A stretch of 64,000 bases of DNA from Mesorhizobium sp. B2-3-4 (GCF_006442315.1 NZ_VFVY01000026.1:39132-103131), one strand, 5' to 3'. Positions 29,308 to 38,542 are shown, numbered from the stretch's first letter. Program-made: numbers and translations. The notes: generated by a model not told the origin, from the letters alone.

Positions 29308-30105
29308 TCAGGCCTTGGGCAGCGGCATTTCCTTGACGGTCGAGGAATCGGCAGGTGCGTCGCTGCCGAACCACTTCTTGTGGATTGCGGCCAGCGTGCC
29401 GTCCTTCTTCATTGCCGTCAGCGCGTCGTTGAGCTTGCCGAGCAGCGGATGGTCCTTGGTCATCATCAGCCCGTACTGTTCGCCGGTCTTGATGCGCTGT
29501 TTGACCTTCAGGTCCTTCATCTTGGTGAAGGAATACTCCATGCCGGGAATGTCGCTGACGGCGGCGTCGACACGGCCAGCGCTAAGGTCGAGCAGCAGGT
29601 TCTGCTGGGTGTCGTAGCCCTTCACGTCGCTGAAGCCGTCGGCTTCCTGATGCGCCTTGACCCAGGTCTCCCCGGTCGAGCCGGACAGCACGCCGACGAC
29701 CTTGCCCTTGAGGTCGGCCTCGGCGTTGATCGGGCTGTCGGACTTGGTGGCGATGCCCATGTCGGAATCGTAATAGGGCTGGGTGAAGGACTGCGACTTC
29801 AGCCGCTCCGGCGTGATGGTGATCGAGGAGATGGCGACGTCGATGCGCTTCGAGGTGGTGGCGGCGAACAGCGCCTGGAAGCCGAGGTCGGCGATATCGG
29901 TGGTCATGCCGACGCGCTTGGCCGCTTCGTTGACGATGTCGACCTCGAAACCCTCGAAGGTGCCGCTCTCGTTCTTGTATTCGAAGGGCGGGTTGGTCGG
30001 GTAGGCGCCGACATTGAGCACATCGGCGGCATAGGCTGTTGCCGGTCCCGCGGCGATGCCGACCGCGGCTGCGAGCAGGATGAGATTGCGACGGTTGAGC
30101 TTCAT
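29308..30105 (-). CDS. Polar amino-acid ABC transporter, periplasmic binding protein
   Basis: 265 residues, SBP family 3. Signal peptide MKLNRRNLILLAAAVGIAAGPATAYA, then DVLNVGAYPTNPPFEYKNESG. ISSITITPERLKSQSFTQPYY is the family signature. The ATG at 30105 has GAGGGA. It delivers a polar amino acid to the permease downstream. Ligand identity is open. Confidence 0.85.
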   Translation of the reverse strand: MKLNRRNLILLAAAVGIAAGPATAYAADVLNVGAYPTNPPFEYKNESGTFEGFEVDIVNEAAKRVGMTTDIADLGFQALFAATTSKRIDVAISSITITPERLKSQSFTQPYYDSDMGIATKSDSPINAEADLKGKVVGVLSGSTGETWVKAHQEADGFSDVKGYDTQQNLLLDLSAGRVDAAVSDIPGMEYSFTKMKDLKVKQRIKTGEQYGLMMTKDHPLLGKLNDALTAMKKDGTLAAIHKKWFGSDAPADSSTVKEMPLPKA

Positions 30106-30538
30106 CTGTGGTTCCCTCTGGGGTGTCCCCTCTGGTTGTTGATCGGGCGGGCTGCCCCGCACGGTTTCTTGCCGTCCCGCCTCCCAGCGGGGCGTCAATT
30201 CATGATGGCGACCATAGGTTTGAGTGCGGCAGCGATCTGTTCGCTGCGTTATGCGCGGTCACGCCGAAATTGCCGATGGTGTCGATATGCGGGTCGCGGA
30301 TCGGGGTGCACACGCCGTCGAAAGCATGGCGCACGCTGGACGATGAATGGGGCAGCACAAACGACAAAGGACCGAAACCCCTCCCACCCGGAGCACCGCG
30401 ACGGACTGTCGGGAAAACCTCCCGCCCAACAGTCGGCATCGATTTTGAATGCTTATCCAAAGTGGGGCGCTTTTCAAGGCGAAAGTTTTAAGCTTAAAAG
30501 TTGCTCCGCCCCATTGCGCGGCCAATGCGCATCCTTGC
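30106..30538. other. 433-bp gap upstream of the amino-acid uptake operon, with an AAGCTT-centred operator
   Basis: No coding sequence is convincing. The last 60 bp before the aldolase gene hold the palindrome described at 30486. The region between 30106 and 30400 shows no repeat or hairpin of note. Confidence 0.6.
30486..30499. promoter_or_regulatory. AAGCTT-core palindrome (copy a of the shared operator)
   Basis: TTTTAAGCTTAAAA is a perfect 14-bp palindrome. It resembles the elements at 31369, 38543 and 46267. It lies about 380 bp upstream of the binding-protein start, so its effect on that operon is uncertain; it also sits just past the aldolase stop. Confidence 0.5.
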
Positions 30539-31309
30539 CTAGCCGCCTTGCTCCAGTTCGGCGCGCGCGGCGGTGCAGTTGGCTGCGGCGCCGGCACCAA
30601 GAAACATCGTGTCGCTGGCGAGCACGAAGAAGCTCGCACCCGTCAGCGCCCATCGTCCGACAGTCTGTGGGCTGGCGCAGAATATGCCCGATGGCTTGCC
30701 GTGCGCGATTGTCGCGCGGACGATTGTCCGTATCGCGTTTGTCAGCTTGTCGGCGCCTTCCGGTCCAACCGCGTCGATCGATACGGAGAGGTCGCCAGGG
30801 CCGACGAAGATCACGTCGACGCCGTCGACTTCGGCGATCGCTTCAATGTTGGCCAGCCCCTCCGCTGTCTCGACCTGGACCGCGACGACGACCCTGTCAT
30901 TGGCGGCGGCCAGATATTCGGGGATACGATAGCCGTAGCCGGCGGCCCGGCCCGGTCCGACGCCGCGCTCGCCGAGCGGCGGATAGCGCGAAGCCTTCAC
31001 GGCGGCTTCGGCCTGGGCCGCGGTCGACACGCGCGGCACCAGCACGCCTTGCGCGCCGCTGTCCAGCGCCGCCTGGATGGCTTCCGGCGCATGGCCGGGA
31101 ACGCGCACCATCGCCGGCACGCCGTGGACGTCGGCGGCGCGCACCATGGTCTCGATCGTGTCGCGCGAGATCTGCGCGTGTTCCCAGTCGATGCACAGGA
31201 AATCGAGACCGGACAGCGCCATCACTTCGACCGCGACGGGATGCGGAATGGCGACGAAGGAACCGATGAGATTGGCCCTGCTGATGCACTTCTGGCGGAA
31301 TTCGCTCAT
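30539..31309 (-). CDS. HpcH/HpaI-type aldolase/lyase
   Basis: 256 residues. TIM-barrel class II aldolase family: LDFLCIDWEHAQIS, MVRVPGHAPEAIQAALDSGAQGVLVPRVS, VAVQVETAEGLANIEAIAEVDGVDVIFVGPGDLS with the metal-binding Glu and Asp. Characterised members cleave 4-hydroxy-2-oxo acids to pyruvate plus aldehyde; CitE-related members cleave 3-hydroxyacyl-CoA. Divergent from the RutA-like gene across an operator, so it is inferred to be part of the same regulon. ATG at 31309 is preceded by AAGGGA; an earlier ATG is less likely. Confidence 0.85.
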   Translation of the reverse strand: MSEFRQKCISRANLIGSFVAIPHPVAVEVMALSGLDFLCIDWEHAQISRDTIETMVRAADVHGVPAMVRVPGHAPEAIQAALDSGAQGVLVPRVSTAAQAEAAVKASRYPPLGERGVGPGRAAGYGYRIPEYLAAANDRVVVAVQVETAEGLANIEAIAEVDGVDVIFVGPGDLSVSIDAVGPEGADKLTNAIRTIVRATIAHGKPSGIFCASPQTVGRWALTGASFFVLASDTMFLGAGAAANCTAARAELEQGG

Positions 31310-31368
31310 GTCTGTCCCTTTTCTCATCCCGCCGGATTCATATCCGCAAACACCGGTCACGCGAAGCT

Positions 31369-31384
31369 ATTTCAGGCTTGAAAT
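31369..31384. promoter_or_regulatory. AAGCTT-like palindrome in divergent promoter (copy b)
   Basis: ATTTCAGGCTTGAAAT has 6-bp perfect arms (ATTTCA / TGAAAT). It lies 60 bp before the aldolase start and 50 bp before the RutA-like start, so one site can serve both divergent genes. Confidence 0.65.
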
Positions 31385-31433
31385 ATTCCCGCGCCGGCCT
31401 AGCCTGTGAGGCTTCAGCCGCGAGTTTTCCAAG

Positions 31434-32525
31434 ATGATCAAACCGCATCCCCTGCAGGGCTCCAACAAACTGAAGCTCGGCGTCTTCTCGACCAACGCCG
31501 ATGGCGGCCTGGCCATTACGGATGTGCCCGAACGCTGGACGGCAAGCTGGCAGGACAATCTGACGGCCGCCCAGATCGCCGACCGCGCTGGGCTGGAATT
31601 CATGCTGCCGATCGCGCGCTGGCGCGGCTTCGGCGGCCGCAACAAGGTGCGCGAATGGTCCTTCGAGACCTTCACCTGGGCGGCGGCTCTCGCGGTGGCC
31701 ACCGAGCAGATCGGCCTGTTCATGACCGTGCATGTGCCGCTGGTGCATCCGCTTTATGCGGCCAAGGCGCTGGCGACGGTCGACCACATCAGCCAGGGCC
31801 GCGCCGGCCTCAACATCGTTTGCGGCTGGAACCCGAAGGAATTCGGCATGTTCGGCACGCCGCTGGTCGAGAAGGGCTATGAGCAGGCCGCCGAATGGAT
31901 TGAAATCCTGGAGCGGCTTTACGCATCGAGCGAACCGCTCGACTATGAAGGCATCTACTATCGCCTGAAGGAAGCGGTCAGCCGGCCCGCCAGCCTTCAG
32001 GTTCCGCGCCCGGTGACCATGAACGCCGCGTTCGGCGGCCCGGGCCGCGATTTCGCGGCCGCTCATTGTGACTACCTGTTCACGACTTTTTCCGAGATGG
32101 GCGATGCCGGCAAGCATGTCGCCGATATCGGCGAGCGGGCCGACAAGATTGGCCGCGATGTCGGCGTCTACACCGTGGCGCATGTCGTCTGCCGCCCCAC
32201 GATGGAGGAGGCCCGGGCCTATTACGACAGATATGCCATCGATCTCGCCGACCACGAAGCCGTCGATGCTCATATGGCCGGCAAGAAGGAATTCTCGCAG
32301 TCGCATGACCCGCACGCCTATGACCGTTACCGCCAGCGTTTCGCCGGCGGCGCCGGCACCTATCCGCTGGTCGGAACGCCGCAGACGATTGCCGCCGACA
32401 TGGCCGCAATATCAGGGCACGGCTACCAGGGCATCGCACTGTCCTTCGTCAATTACACGCAGGAGCTACCCTATTTCTGCGATCACGTGCTGCCGTTGCT
32501 GAAGCAGGCGGGGCTTCGTGAATAG
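31434..32525 (+). CDS. LLM-class flavin-dependent monooxygenase, RutA-like
   Basis: 363 residues, bacterial luciferase-like fold. LGVFSTNADGGLAITDVPERW, EFMLPIARWRGFGG, and GLNIVCGWNPKEFGMFG are typical of the RutA pyrimidine-oxygenase / alkanesulfonate monooxygenase group. RutA cleaves an amide bond of uracil with a flavin-N5-peroxide, using FMNH2 from a reductase. No flavin reductase is adjacent. In this context it may open a lactam ring or oxidise an indole-type substrate; this is inference. Its 3' end is only 2 bp from the RidA stop (convergent). Confidence 0.8.
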   Translation: MIKPHPLQGSNKLKLGVFSTNADGGLAITDVPERWTASWQDNLTAAQIADRAGLEFMLPIARWRGFGGRNKVREWSFETFTWAAALAVATEQIGLFMTVHVPLVHPLYAAKALATVDHISQGRAGLNIVCGWNPKEFGMFGTPLVEKGYEQAAEWIEILERLYASSEPLDYEGIYYRLKEAVSRPASLQVPRPVTMNAAFGGPGRDFAAAHCDYLFTTFSEMGDAGKHVADIGERADKIGRDVGVYTVAHVVCRPTMEEARAYYDRYAIDLADHEAVDAHMAGKKEFSQSHDPHAYDRYRQRFAGGAGTYPLVGTPQTIAADMAAISGHGYQGIALSFVNYTQELPYFCDHVLPLLKQAGLRE

Positions 32526-32527
32526 GA

Positions 32528-32923
32528 TCATTCCGGGATAACCGCTGTGGCCTGGATCTCGATCTTGGCGCGATCTTCGACTAGGGCCACCACCTGCATG
32601 GCGGCCATCGCCGGGAAATGCCGGCCGATCACCGCGCGGTAGGCTTCGCCGATCCCTTTGAGGTTGCCGAGATATTCGGCCTTATCGGTGAAATACCAGG
32701 TCATCGAAGTGATGTGGTGTGGTTCGGCACCCGCCTCGGCCAGCACCGCGACGATGTTCTGCAGCGTCTGCTTGACCTGGCCGGCGAAGTCGTCGGTCTC
32801 GAACTGGCATTGGCCATTCCAGCCGACCTGTCCGCCAACGAAGACGAGCCTGCCGCGCGCCGCGACGCCATTGGCGTAGCCGACCGGTTTTGCCCAGCCT
32901 TCCGGCTGCAGGATCTCGTGCAT
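32528..32923 (-). CDS. RidA/YjgF family protein (RutC-like)
   Basis: 131 residues. RidA core VGGQVGWNGQCQFETDDFAGQVKQTLQNI and the C-terminal motif with E and R (VEDRAKIEIQATAVIPE). Members hydrolyse enamines/imines. It is the last gene of the minus-strand operon headed by the 2-aminobenzoyl-CoA monooxygenase/reductase, so it may help lose the ring amino group after dearomatisation. ATG at 32923 has GGAGAG upstream. Pairs with the RutA-like gene as RutA/RutC do, though in opposite orientation. Confidence 0.8.
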   Translation of the reverse strand: MHEILQPEGWAKPVGYANGVAARGRLVFVGGQVGWNGQCQFETDDFAGQVKQTLQNIVAVLAEAGAEPHHITSMTWYFTDKAEYLGNLKGIGEAYRAVIGRHFPAMAAMQVVALVEDRAKIEIQATAVIPE

Positions 32924-33000
32924 GTCAACTCTCCGCCTGTCCAATATCGGGTCCGCAATATCCGCGTTCAAAAACAATCCAATCCATTGGCGCGACCCTC

Positions 33001-34149
33001 TCAGGCCGCGCCCATCACCTGCCGCGCGATCACCACCTTCTGTACGTCGGAGGCCCCCTCATAGATGCGCAGCGCCCGGATCTCGCGGTACAGGCTCTCC
33101 ACGATGTGGCCCTTGCGCACGCCGTCGCCGCCATGCAGTTGGACGGCCTTGTCGATCACGTCCTGAGCCTTGTCGGTCGCAAACAGCTTGGCCATCGCCG
33201 CCTCGCGAGTGACGCGGGCGGCGCCCATGTCCTTGGTCCACGCGGCGCGATAGACCAGCAGCGCCGCGGCATCGACATCCAGGGCCATGTCGGCGACATG
33301 GCCCTGCACCATCTGCAGTTCCGCCATCGGCGCGCCGAACAGTTTGCGCTCGGCCACCCTCTTGATGCTTTCGTCGAGCGCGCGCCGAGCAAAGCCGAGG
33401 GCGGCGGCACCGACCGTCGAGCGGAACACGTCGAGCACCGACATGGCAATGCGGAAGCCGTCGCCGGGCTTGCCGATCAGCGCCGAAGCCGGCAGGCGCA
33501 CCTTGTCGAAGGAAAGCCGTGCCAGCGGGTGCGGCGCGATAACCTCCAACCGCTCTGCAATGCCAAGGCCCTTGGCGTCGCCCGGCACGATGAAGGCGGA
33601 AAGCCCCTTGGCCCCTGGTGCCTCGCCGGTGCGCGCGAAGACGATGTAGAGATCGGCGATGCCGCCATTGGAAATCCAGGTCTTCTCGCCCGTGAGAACA
33701 TAGTCCTCGCCGTCGCGGGTCGCCGTCATCTCGGTGTTGGCAACGTCGGATCCGGAGCGCGGCTCCGACAGGGCAAAGGCGGAGATCGCCTTGCCGGCGC
33801 GGGTTTTCGTCAGCCATTGCTGCTGGTCAGGCGCGCCGAACAGGCTGAGCGCACCTGTACCCAGACCCTGCATGGCGAAGGCGAAGTCGGCGAGCCCGTC
33901 GTGACGCGCCAGCGTCTCGCGCGTGATGCACAGAGCGCGCACGTCGAGGGGGGCGGGATTGTCGCTGTCGAGCGCCGTCGGTTTCAGCCAGCCGTCACGG
34001 CCGAGCCTGGCCACCAGGTCGCGGCAGGCGGCGTCGACGTCATGATGGTCGACAGGAAGGTTTTTCGCGCACCAGGCTTCCAGGCTTTCGGCCAGTGCAC
34101 GGTGGCGGTCTTCGAAGAACGGCCAGTTGAGAAAACTCTTGTCAGCCAT
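33001..34149 (-). CDS. Acyl-CoA dehydrogenase
   Basis: 382 residues. FAD-binding motifs ISAFALSEPRSGSDVANTEM and WISNGGIADLYIVFARTG, the C-terminal QLHGGDGVRKGHIVESLYREIRALRIYEG carrying the family base/loop region. Oxidises a CoA ester at C2-C3. Start ATG at 34149 overlaps the enoyl-CoA hydratase stop by one base (TGATG). Substrate inferred as a ring-opened or dearomatised CoA ester from the same operon. Confidence 0.9.
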   Translation of the reverse strand: MADKSFLNWPFFEDRHRALAESLEAWCAKNLPVDHHDVDAACRDLVARLGRDGWLKPTALDSDNPAPLDVRALCITRETLARHDGLADFAFAMQGLGTGALSLFGAPDQQQWLTKTRAGKAISAFALSEPRSGSDVANTEMTATRDGEDYVLTGEKTWISNGGIADLYIVFARTGEAPGAKGLSAFIVPGDAKGLGIAERLEVIAPHPLARLSFDKVRLPASALIGKPGDGFRIAMSVLDVFRSTVGAAALGFARRALDESIKRVAERKLFGAPMAELQMVQGHVADMALDVDAAALLVYRAAWTKDMGAARVTREAAMAKLFATDKAQDVIDKAVQLHGGDGVRKGHIVESLYREIRALRIYEGASDVQKVVIARQVMGAA

Positions 34150-34961
34150 CAATTCCCCTCGAACACGGGCTTTTCCTTGGCCACGAACGCCTTGTAGGCG
34201 CGCTCGAAATCGCGCGTCTGCATGCAGATCGCCTGCGCCTGCGCTTCCGCCTCGATTGCCTGGTCCAGCCCCATCGACCATTCCTGGTTGAGCTGCGTCT
34301 TGGTGATGCCGTGGGCAAAGGTCGGGCCGGAGACGATGCGCGCCGCCATGTCGAGCGCGTCGGCCTCGATCGCGGCGGCGTCGACCAGCCTGTTGTAGAA
34401 GCCCCAACGCTCGCCTTCGGCTGCCGTCATCGTGCGGCCGGTGTAGAGCAGTTCGGCGGCGCGGCCCTGGCCGATGATGCGCGGCAGGATCGCGCATGCG
34501 CCCATGTCGCAGCCGGCAAGGCCGACGCGGGTGAACAGGAAGGCCGTCTTGGCTTCCGGCGTGGCGATGCGGATGTCTGAACTCATCGCGATGATGGCGC
34601 CGGCGCCGACCGCGACACCGTCGACCGCCGCGATGATCGGCTTGCCGCAATTGAGCATCGCCTTGACGAAATCGCCGGTCATGCGGGTGAAGGCGAGAAG
34701 CTCCTTCATGTCCATCTTGACCAGCGGGCCGATAATGTCGTGGACATCGCCGCCTGAACAGAAATTGCCGCCATTGGACAGAAACACCACGGCGTCGACG
34801 TCGTCGGCATAGACGAGGTCGCGGAACATGTCGCGCAGCTCCGCATAGCTGTCGAAGGTCAGCGGGTTCTTGCGCTGCGGCCGGTCGAGCCGGACCTTGG
34901 CAATCCTGCCCTCGACCTCCCAGAGAAAATGCTGCGGCTTGAGGCCGGCCATCTTTGTCAT
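34149..34961 (-). CDS. Enoyl-CoA hydratase/isomerase family protein
   Basis: 270 residues, crotonase fold. Oxyanion-hole residues are in LSNGGNFCSGGDVHDI and in VDGVAVGAGAIIAMSSDIRIATPEA. A cytosolic beta-oxidation-type enzyme; in this operon it may hydrate or hydrolyse a ring CoA ester (ring-opening role possible). Start overlaps the MarR stop by 4 bases. Confidence 0.9.
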   Translation of the reverse strand: MTKMAGLKPQHFLWEVEGRIAKVRLDRPQRKNPLTFDSYAELRDMFRDLVYADDVDAVVFLSNGGNFCSGGDVHDIIGPLVKMDMKELLAFTRMTGDFVKAMLNCGKPIIAAVDGVAVGAGAIIAMSSDIRIATPEAKTAFLFTRVGLAGCDMGACAILPRIIGQGRAAELLYTGRTMTAAEGERWGFYNRLVDAAAIEADALDMAARIVSGPTFAHGITKTQLNQEWSMGLDQAIEAEAQAQAICMQTRDFERAYKAFVAKEKPVFEGN

Positions 34962-35428
34962 TCGCGTCCCTCCCAGTTGCTGCGGAACGAGGTCAGCATG
35001 CCGGTCAGCCGGCGCGCGTCCTCCTCGCTGACCTTGCCCAGCAATTCACCGATCCAGCCCTCATGCGCGGCGGCAATCGTGGCAAAGGATTTGGTGCCTT
35101 CATCCGTCAGCCGCACCATCGAGGTGCGGCGGTCGCCATTGCGCCGGGCGCGCGTCACCAGCCCTTCCGAAACCAGCCGGTCGACGATCCCGGTGACGTT
35201 GCCGTTGGACACCAGCAGGAAGCGCGAAAGGTCGCTCATCAGCATGCCTTCCGGCGCGCGGTAGAGTGCTGCCATCACGTCGAAGCGCGGCAGCGTCGTA
35301 TCGAATTCCTTCTTCAGCCGCTCGCGCAGCTCGGCCTCGATCGTGCGTGAGGCGCGCAGCAGCCTGATCCACAGGCGCAGCCGGTCCTTGCCGGTTCCCG
35401 ACGGCGCGGGCAGGGGGCCGGCTACCAT
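34958..35428 (-). CDS. MarR family regulator inside the catabolic operon
   Basis: 156 residues. Winged helix with DLSRFLLVSNGNVTGIVDRLVSEGLV and the wing RNGDRRTSMVRLTDEG. It is embedded between SDR and enoyl-CoA hydratase with 7-bp and 4-bp overlaps. MarR proteins of aromatic-CoA pathways usually repress until a CoA thioester or acid binds. It is one of two candidates for the AAGCTT palindromes. Confidence 0.88.
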   Translation of the reverse strand: MVAGPLPAPSGTGKDRLRLWIRLLRASRTIEAELRERLKKEFDTTLPRFDVMAALYRAPEGMLMSDLSRFLLVSNGNVTGIVDRLVSEGLVTRARRNGDRRTSMVRLTDEGTKSFATIAAAHEGWIGELLGKVSEEDARRLTGMLTSFRSNWEGRE

Positions 35429-36195
35429 GTTTCGCCTCCTGAGATCGAAATTGCCTGTCCGGTGATCGACGCCGCCGCATTGCCGCACAGCCAGATCACG
35501 GCGGCGGCCACTTCCTGCGGCTGGATAAAGCGGCCCTGCGGATTGCTCGAAGCAAGGTTCGCCCGGGCCTCGGCAACCGAGCGGCCGGTCTTGTCGACGA
35601 TGCGCTGGACGGATTCCTCCAACATGTCCGTTTCGACGAATCCTGGACACACGGCGTTGACGGTGACGCCCGATTTCGCTGTCTCCGCCGCCAGCGCCCG
35701 CATCAGCCCGACCACGCCATGCTTGGCCGCCACGTAAGGCGCGACATAGGCGTAGCCTTTCAGTCCGGCGGTGGAGGCGACGAAGACGATGCGACCTGCT
35801 TTGCGCGCGGCCATGCCGGCCAGCGCCGGCTTCACCGTCAGGAAGGCGCCGGTCAGATTGACGTCGAGCGTTCGCTGCCAGTCGGCAAGCGCGGTCTTGT
35901 GCGCCGGCGTGCTGCCGGCCATGCCGGCATTGGCGACGACGATGTCGAACGGTCCGCGCGCGGCTTCCGCCTCCTTGTACAGCGCTGCCATCGCAACCTC
36001 ATCGGTGACATCGGCGGCGATGCCGTGAATGCGCGCATTCTCGCCGGCCACCTTGGCGAGTTCGGCCTCGCGCCGCCCGCTTATAGTGACAGCCACGCCG
36101 GCCTCGGCCAGCGCGAGCGCGATGGCCCGGCCGACGCCGGAGCCGCCGCCGGTGACCAGCGCGTGACTGCCGGCGATCCTTGCGGCCGCAATCAT
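35422..36195 (-). CDS. Short-chain dehydrogenase/reductase (3-hydroxyacyl-CoA dehydrogenase-type)
   Basis: 257 residues, classical SDR. TGGGSGVGRAIA (NAD binding), NAGMAG, catalytic S-x-Y-x3-K in ASTAGLKGYAYVAPYVAAKHG. Start overlaps the upstream stop by ATGA. In 2-aminobenzoyl-CoA clusters an SDR oxidises the hydroxy-CoA intermediate; assignment here is by context. Confidence 0.88.
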   Translation of the reverse strand: MIAAARIAGSHALVTGGGSGVGRAIALALAEAGVAVTISGRREAELAKVAGENARIHGIAADVTDEVAMAALYKEAEAARGPFDIVVANAGMAGSTPAHKTALADWQRTLDVNLTGAFLTVKPALAGMAARKAGRIVFVASTAGLKGYAYVAPYVAAKHGVVGLMRALAAETAKSGVTVNAVCPGFVETDMLEESVQRIVDKTGRSVAEARANLASSNPQGRFIQPQEVAAAVIWLCGNAAASITGQAISISGGETW

Positions 36196-38486
36196 ACTTT
36201 CAGCCCCGCCGCCGCATCGCGCTCGGCCAGCCGGTAGATCTGGTCGCGCCCGGGCAGATAGGGATCCGGCCATTTGACGCCACGGTCGCCGAGCGTTACC
36301 GCCGCATGCAGCGTCCAGTAGGGGTCGGCCAGATGCGGCCGCGCCAACGCCACCAGATCGGCGCGGCCGGCCATCAGGATCGAATTGACATGGTCCGGCT
36401 CATAGATGTTGCCGACCGCCATCGTGGCCATGCCGACCTCGTTGCGGATGCGGTCAGAAAACGGCGTCTGGAACATGCGGCCGTAGACCGGCTTGGCGGC
36501 AATCGAAGTCTGGCCGGCCGAGACGTCGCATATGTCGACGCCCGCCTCATGCAGCATGCGCGCGATCTCCACCGCGTCGGCCGGCGTCACGCCTTCGATG
36601 CCCACCCAGTCATTGGCAGAAATGCGCACCGAGATCGGCTTGCGCGCCGGCCAGGCGGCGCGCACCGCGTGGAAGATCTCGAGGGGATAGCGCATGCGGT
36701 TTTCCAGCGAACCGCCATAGGCGTCGCTGCGCTGGTTGGTGACCGGCGTGATGAAGGACGACAGGAGATAGCCGTGCGCGGCATGGATCTCCAGCATGTC
36801 GAAACCGCAGCGATCGGCCATCTCGGCCGAGGCCACGAATTCGTCGCGCACTCTGTCCATGTCGGCGCGGTCCATGGCCTTCGGAACCTGGTTCTGCGGC
36901 GACCAGGCAATCGCCGAGGCCGCCATGACAGGCCAGTTGCCGGAGTCGAGCGGCACATCGGTGCCTTCCCAGCCGACACGGGTCGAACCCTTGGCGCCGG
37001 AATGGCCTATCTGGGCGCAGATCTTCGCTTCCGTCTCGGCATGGACGAAGGCGACCAGCCGCTTCCACGCCACCTCATGTTCGGTCGCGTAGAAACCGGG
37101 GCAGCCGGGCGTGATGCGGCCCTGCGGACTGACGCAGGTCATCTCGATGTAGACCAGCCCGGCGCCGCCCTTGGCGCGCTCGGCATAGTGGGCGAAATGC
37201 CAGTCGGTCGGGCAGCCGTCGACGGCCTTGTACTGCGCCATCGGCGAGACGACGACGCGGTTGCCGAGCTGCATGTCGCGCAGCTTGAACGGCGCGAACA
37301 TCGGCGCGCGGCGTTGCCGGTTGCCGCCCGCACCCGCCTGACGCTGGAACCACTCCTCGGCGCCGCCAAGCCATTTGGCATCACGCAGCCGTAGGTTCTC
37401 GTGGCTGATCCGCTGCGAACGCGTCAGCAGCGAATAGTTGAACTGAACGGGATCGAGACCGAGATAGCGCTCGACCTCCTCGAACCATTCCAGCGAATTG
37501 CGCGCCGCCGACTGCAGCTTCAGCACTTCGGTGCGGCGTGCGTCTTCATATTTGCGGAAGGCGGCGTCGAGGTCCGGTTCGGTCTCGACATACTCGGCCA
37601 ACGCCACCGCACTCTCCAGCGCCAGCTTGGTGCCGGAACCGATCGAGAAATGCGCCGAGGCAGCCGCGTCGCCCATCAGCGCCAGGTTCTTGTGGGACCA
37701 GCGTTCGCACAGCACGCGCGGGAAGTTGATCCAGGCCGAGCCCCTGATGTGGTTGGCATTGGTCATCAGCGCATGGCCACCGAGATGTTTTGCGAAGATG
37801 CGCTCGCAGACCGCGATGGACTCCTGCTGCGACATCGCGCCGAAGCCGAAGGCAGCCCAGGTTTGCTCGCTGCATTCGACGATGAAGGTCGCGGTCTCGC
37901 TGTCGAACTGGTAGGCGTGCGCCCACACCCAGCCATGCTCGGTCTTCTCGAAGATGAAGGTAAAGGCGTCGTCGAACTTCTGGTTGGTGCCGAGCCAGAC
38001 GAACTTGCATTTGCGCGTGTCGATGTCGGGCTTGAAGATGTCGACGAAGGTGTTGCGCGCCCTCGAGTTCAGCCCGTCGGCGGCCACGACCAGATCATGC
38101 GTTTCCATATAGGGCCGCGGATCGGCGATGTCGCTTTCGAACATCAGCTTGACACCGAGTTCGCGGGCACGGCGCTGCAGCAGGATCAACAGCCGCTTGC
38201 GGCCGATGCCGCAGAAACCGTGGCCCGACGACACCGTGCGCACGCCGTCATGGATGACGGCGATGTCGTCCCAGTAGGCAAAATGCTTCTTGATCCAGAC
38301 GGCGCTGACCGGATCGTTCTTCGCGAGATTGTCGAGCGTTTCGGCTGACAGCACCACACCCCAGCCGAACGTGTCGTCCGGGCGGTTGCGTTCGAACACC
38401 GTCACCTCGTGCGCGGCGTCCCTCAGCTTCATCGAAATGGCAAAGTAGAGGCCGGCTGGACCGCCGCCGAGAACCGCAACCTTCAT
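36192..38486 (-). CDS. 2-aminobenzoyl-CoA monooxygenase/reductase-type fusion (FAD hydroxylase + OYE)
   Basis: 764 residues. Residues 1-385 are an FAD aromatic hydroxylase of the salicylyl-CoA 5-hydroxylase type (VLGGGPAGLYFA at 5-16; LALMGDAAASAHF at 268-280). Residues 395-764 are an Old-Yellow-Enzyme domain (MFAPFKLRDMQLGNRVVVSP, IHAAHGYLLSSFITP). This exact fusion is the flavoenzyme that hydroxylates and then reduces 2-aminobenzoyl-CoA to a dearomatised 5-oxo-cyclohexenoyl-CoA (Azoarcus type); salicylyl-CoA is the alternative. Head of a six-gene operon; GAGGAGAT before ATG and an operator 57 bp upstream. Confidence 0.88.
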   Translation of the reverse strand: MKVAVLGGGPAGLYFAISMKLRDAAHEVTVFERNRPDDTFGWGVVLSAETLDNLAKNDPVSAVWIKKHFAYWDDIAVIHDGVRTVSSGHGFCGIGRKRLLILLQRRARELGVKLMFESDIADPRPYMETHDLVVAADGLNSRARNTFVDIFKPDIDTRKCKFVWLGTNQKFDDAFTFIFEKTEHGWVWAHAYQFDSETATFIVECSEQTWAAFGFGAMSQQESIAVCERIFAKHLGGHALMTNANHIRGSAWINFPRVLCERWSHKNLALMGDAAASAHFSIGSGTKLALESAVALAEYVETEPDLDAAFRKYEDARRTEVLKLQSAARNSLEWFEEVERYLGLDPVQFNYSLLTRSQRISHENLRLRDAKWLGGAEEWFQRQAGAGGNRQRRAPMFAPFKLRDMQLGNRVVVSPMAQYKAVDGCPTDWHFAHYAERAKGGAGLVYIEMTCVSPQGRITPGCPGFYATEHEVAWKRLVAFVHAETEAKICAQIGHSGAKGSTRVGWEGTDVPLDSGNWPVMAASAIAWSPQNQVPKAMDRADMDRVRDEFVASAEMADRCGFDMLEIHAAHGYLLSSFITPVTNQRSDAYGGSLENRMRYPLEIFHAVRAAWPARKPISVRISANDWVGIEGVTPADAVEIARMLHEAGVDICDVSAGQTSIAAKPVYGRMFQTPFSDRIRNEVGMATMAVGNIYEPDHVNSILMAGRADLVALARPHLADPYWTLHAAVTLGDRGVKWPDPYLPGRDQIYRLAERDAAAGLKV

Positions 38487-38542
38487 CCGTGCGATCTCCT
38501 CTTCGCTTGCTGCATCTTCAAGTATCGCGCCGGAGCCAAGAT

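Noticed and set aside
29266..31269. 667-residue plus-strand frame over the binding protein and aldolase
   Set aside because: Covers two well-defined minus-strand genes and the gap between them; Arg-rich tail typical of a shadow frame.
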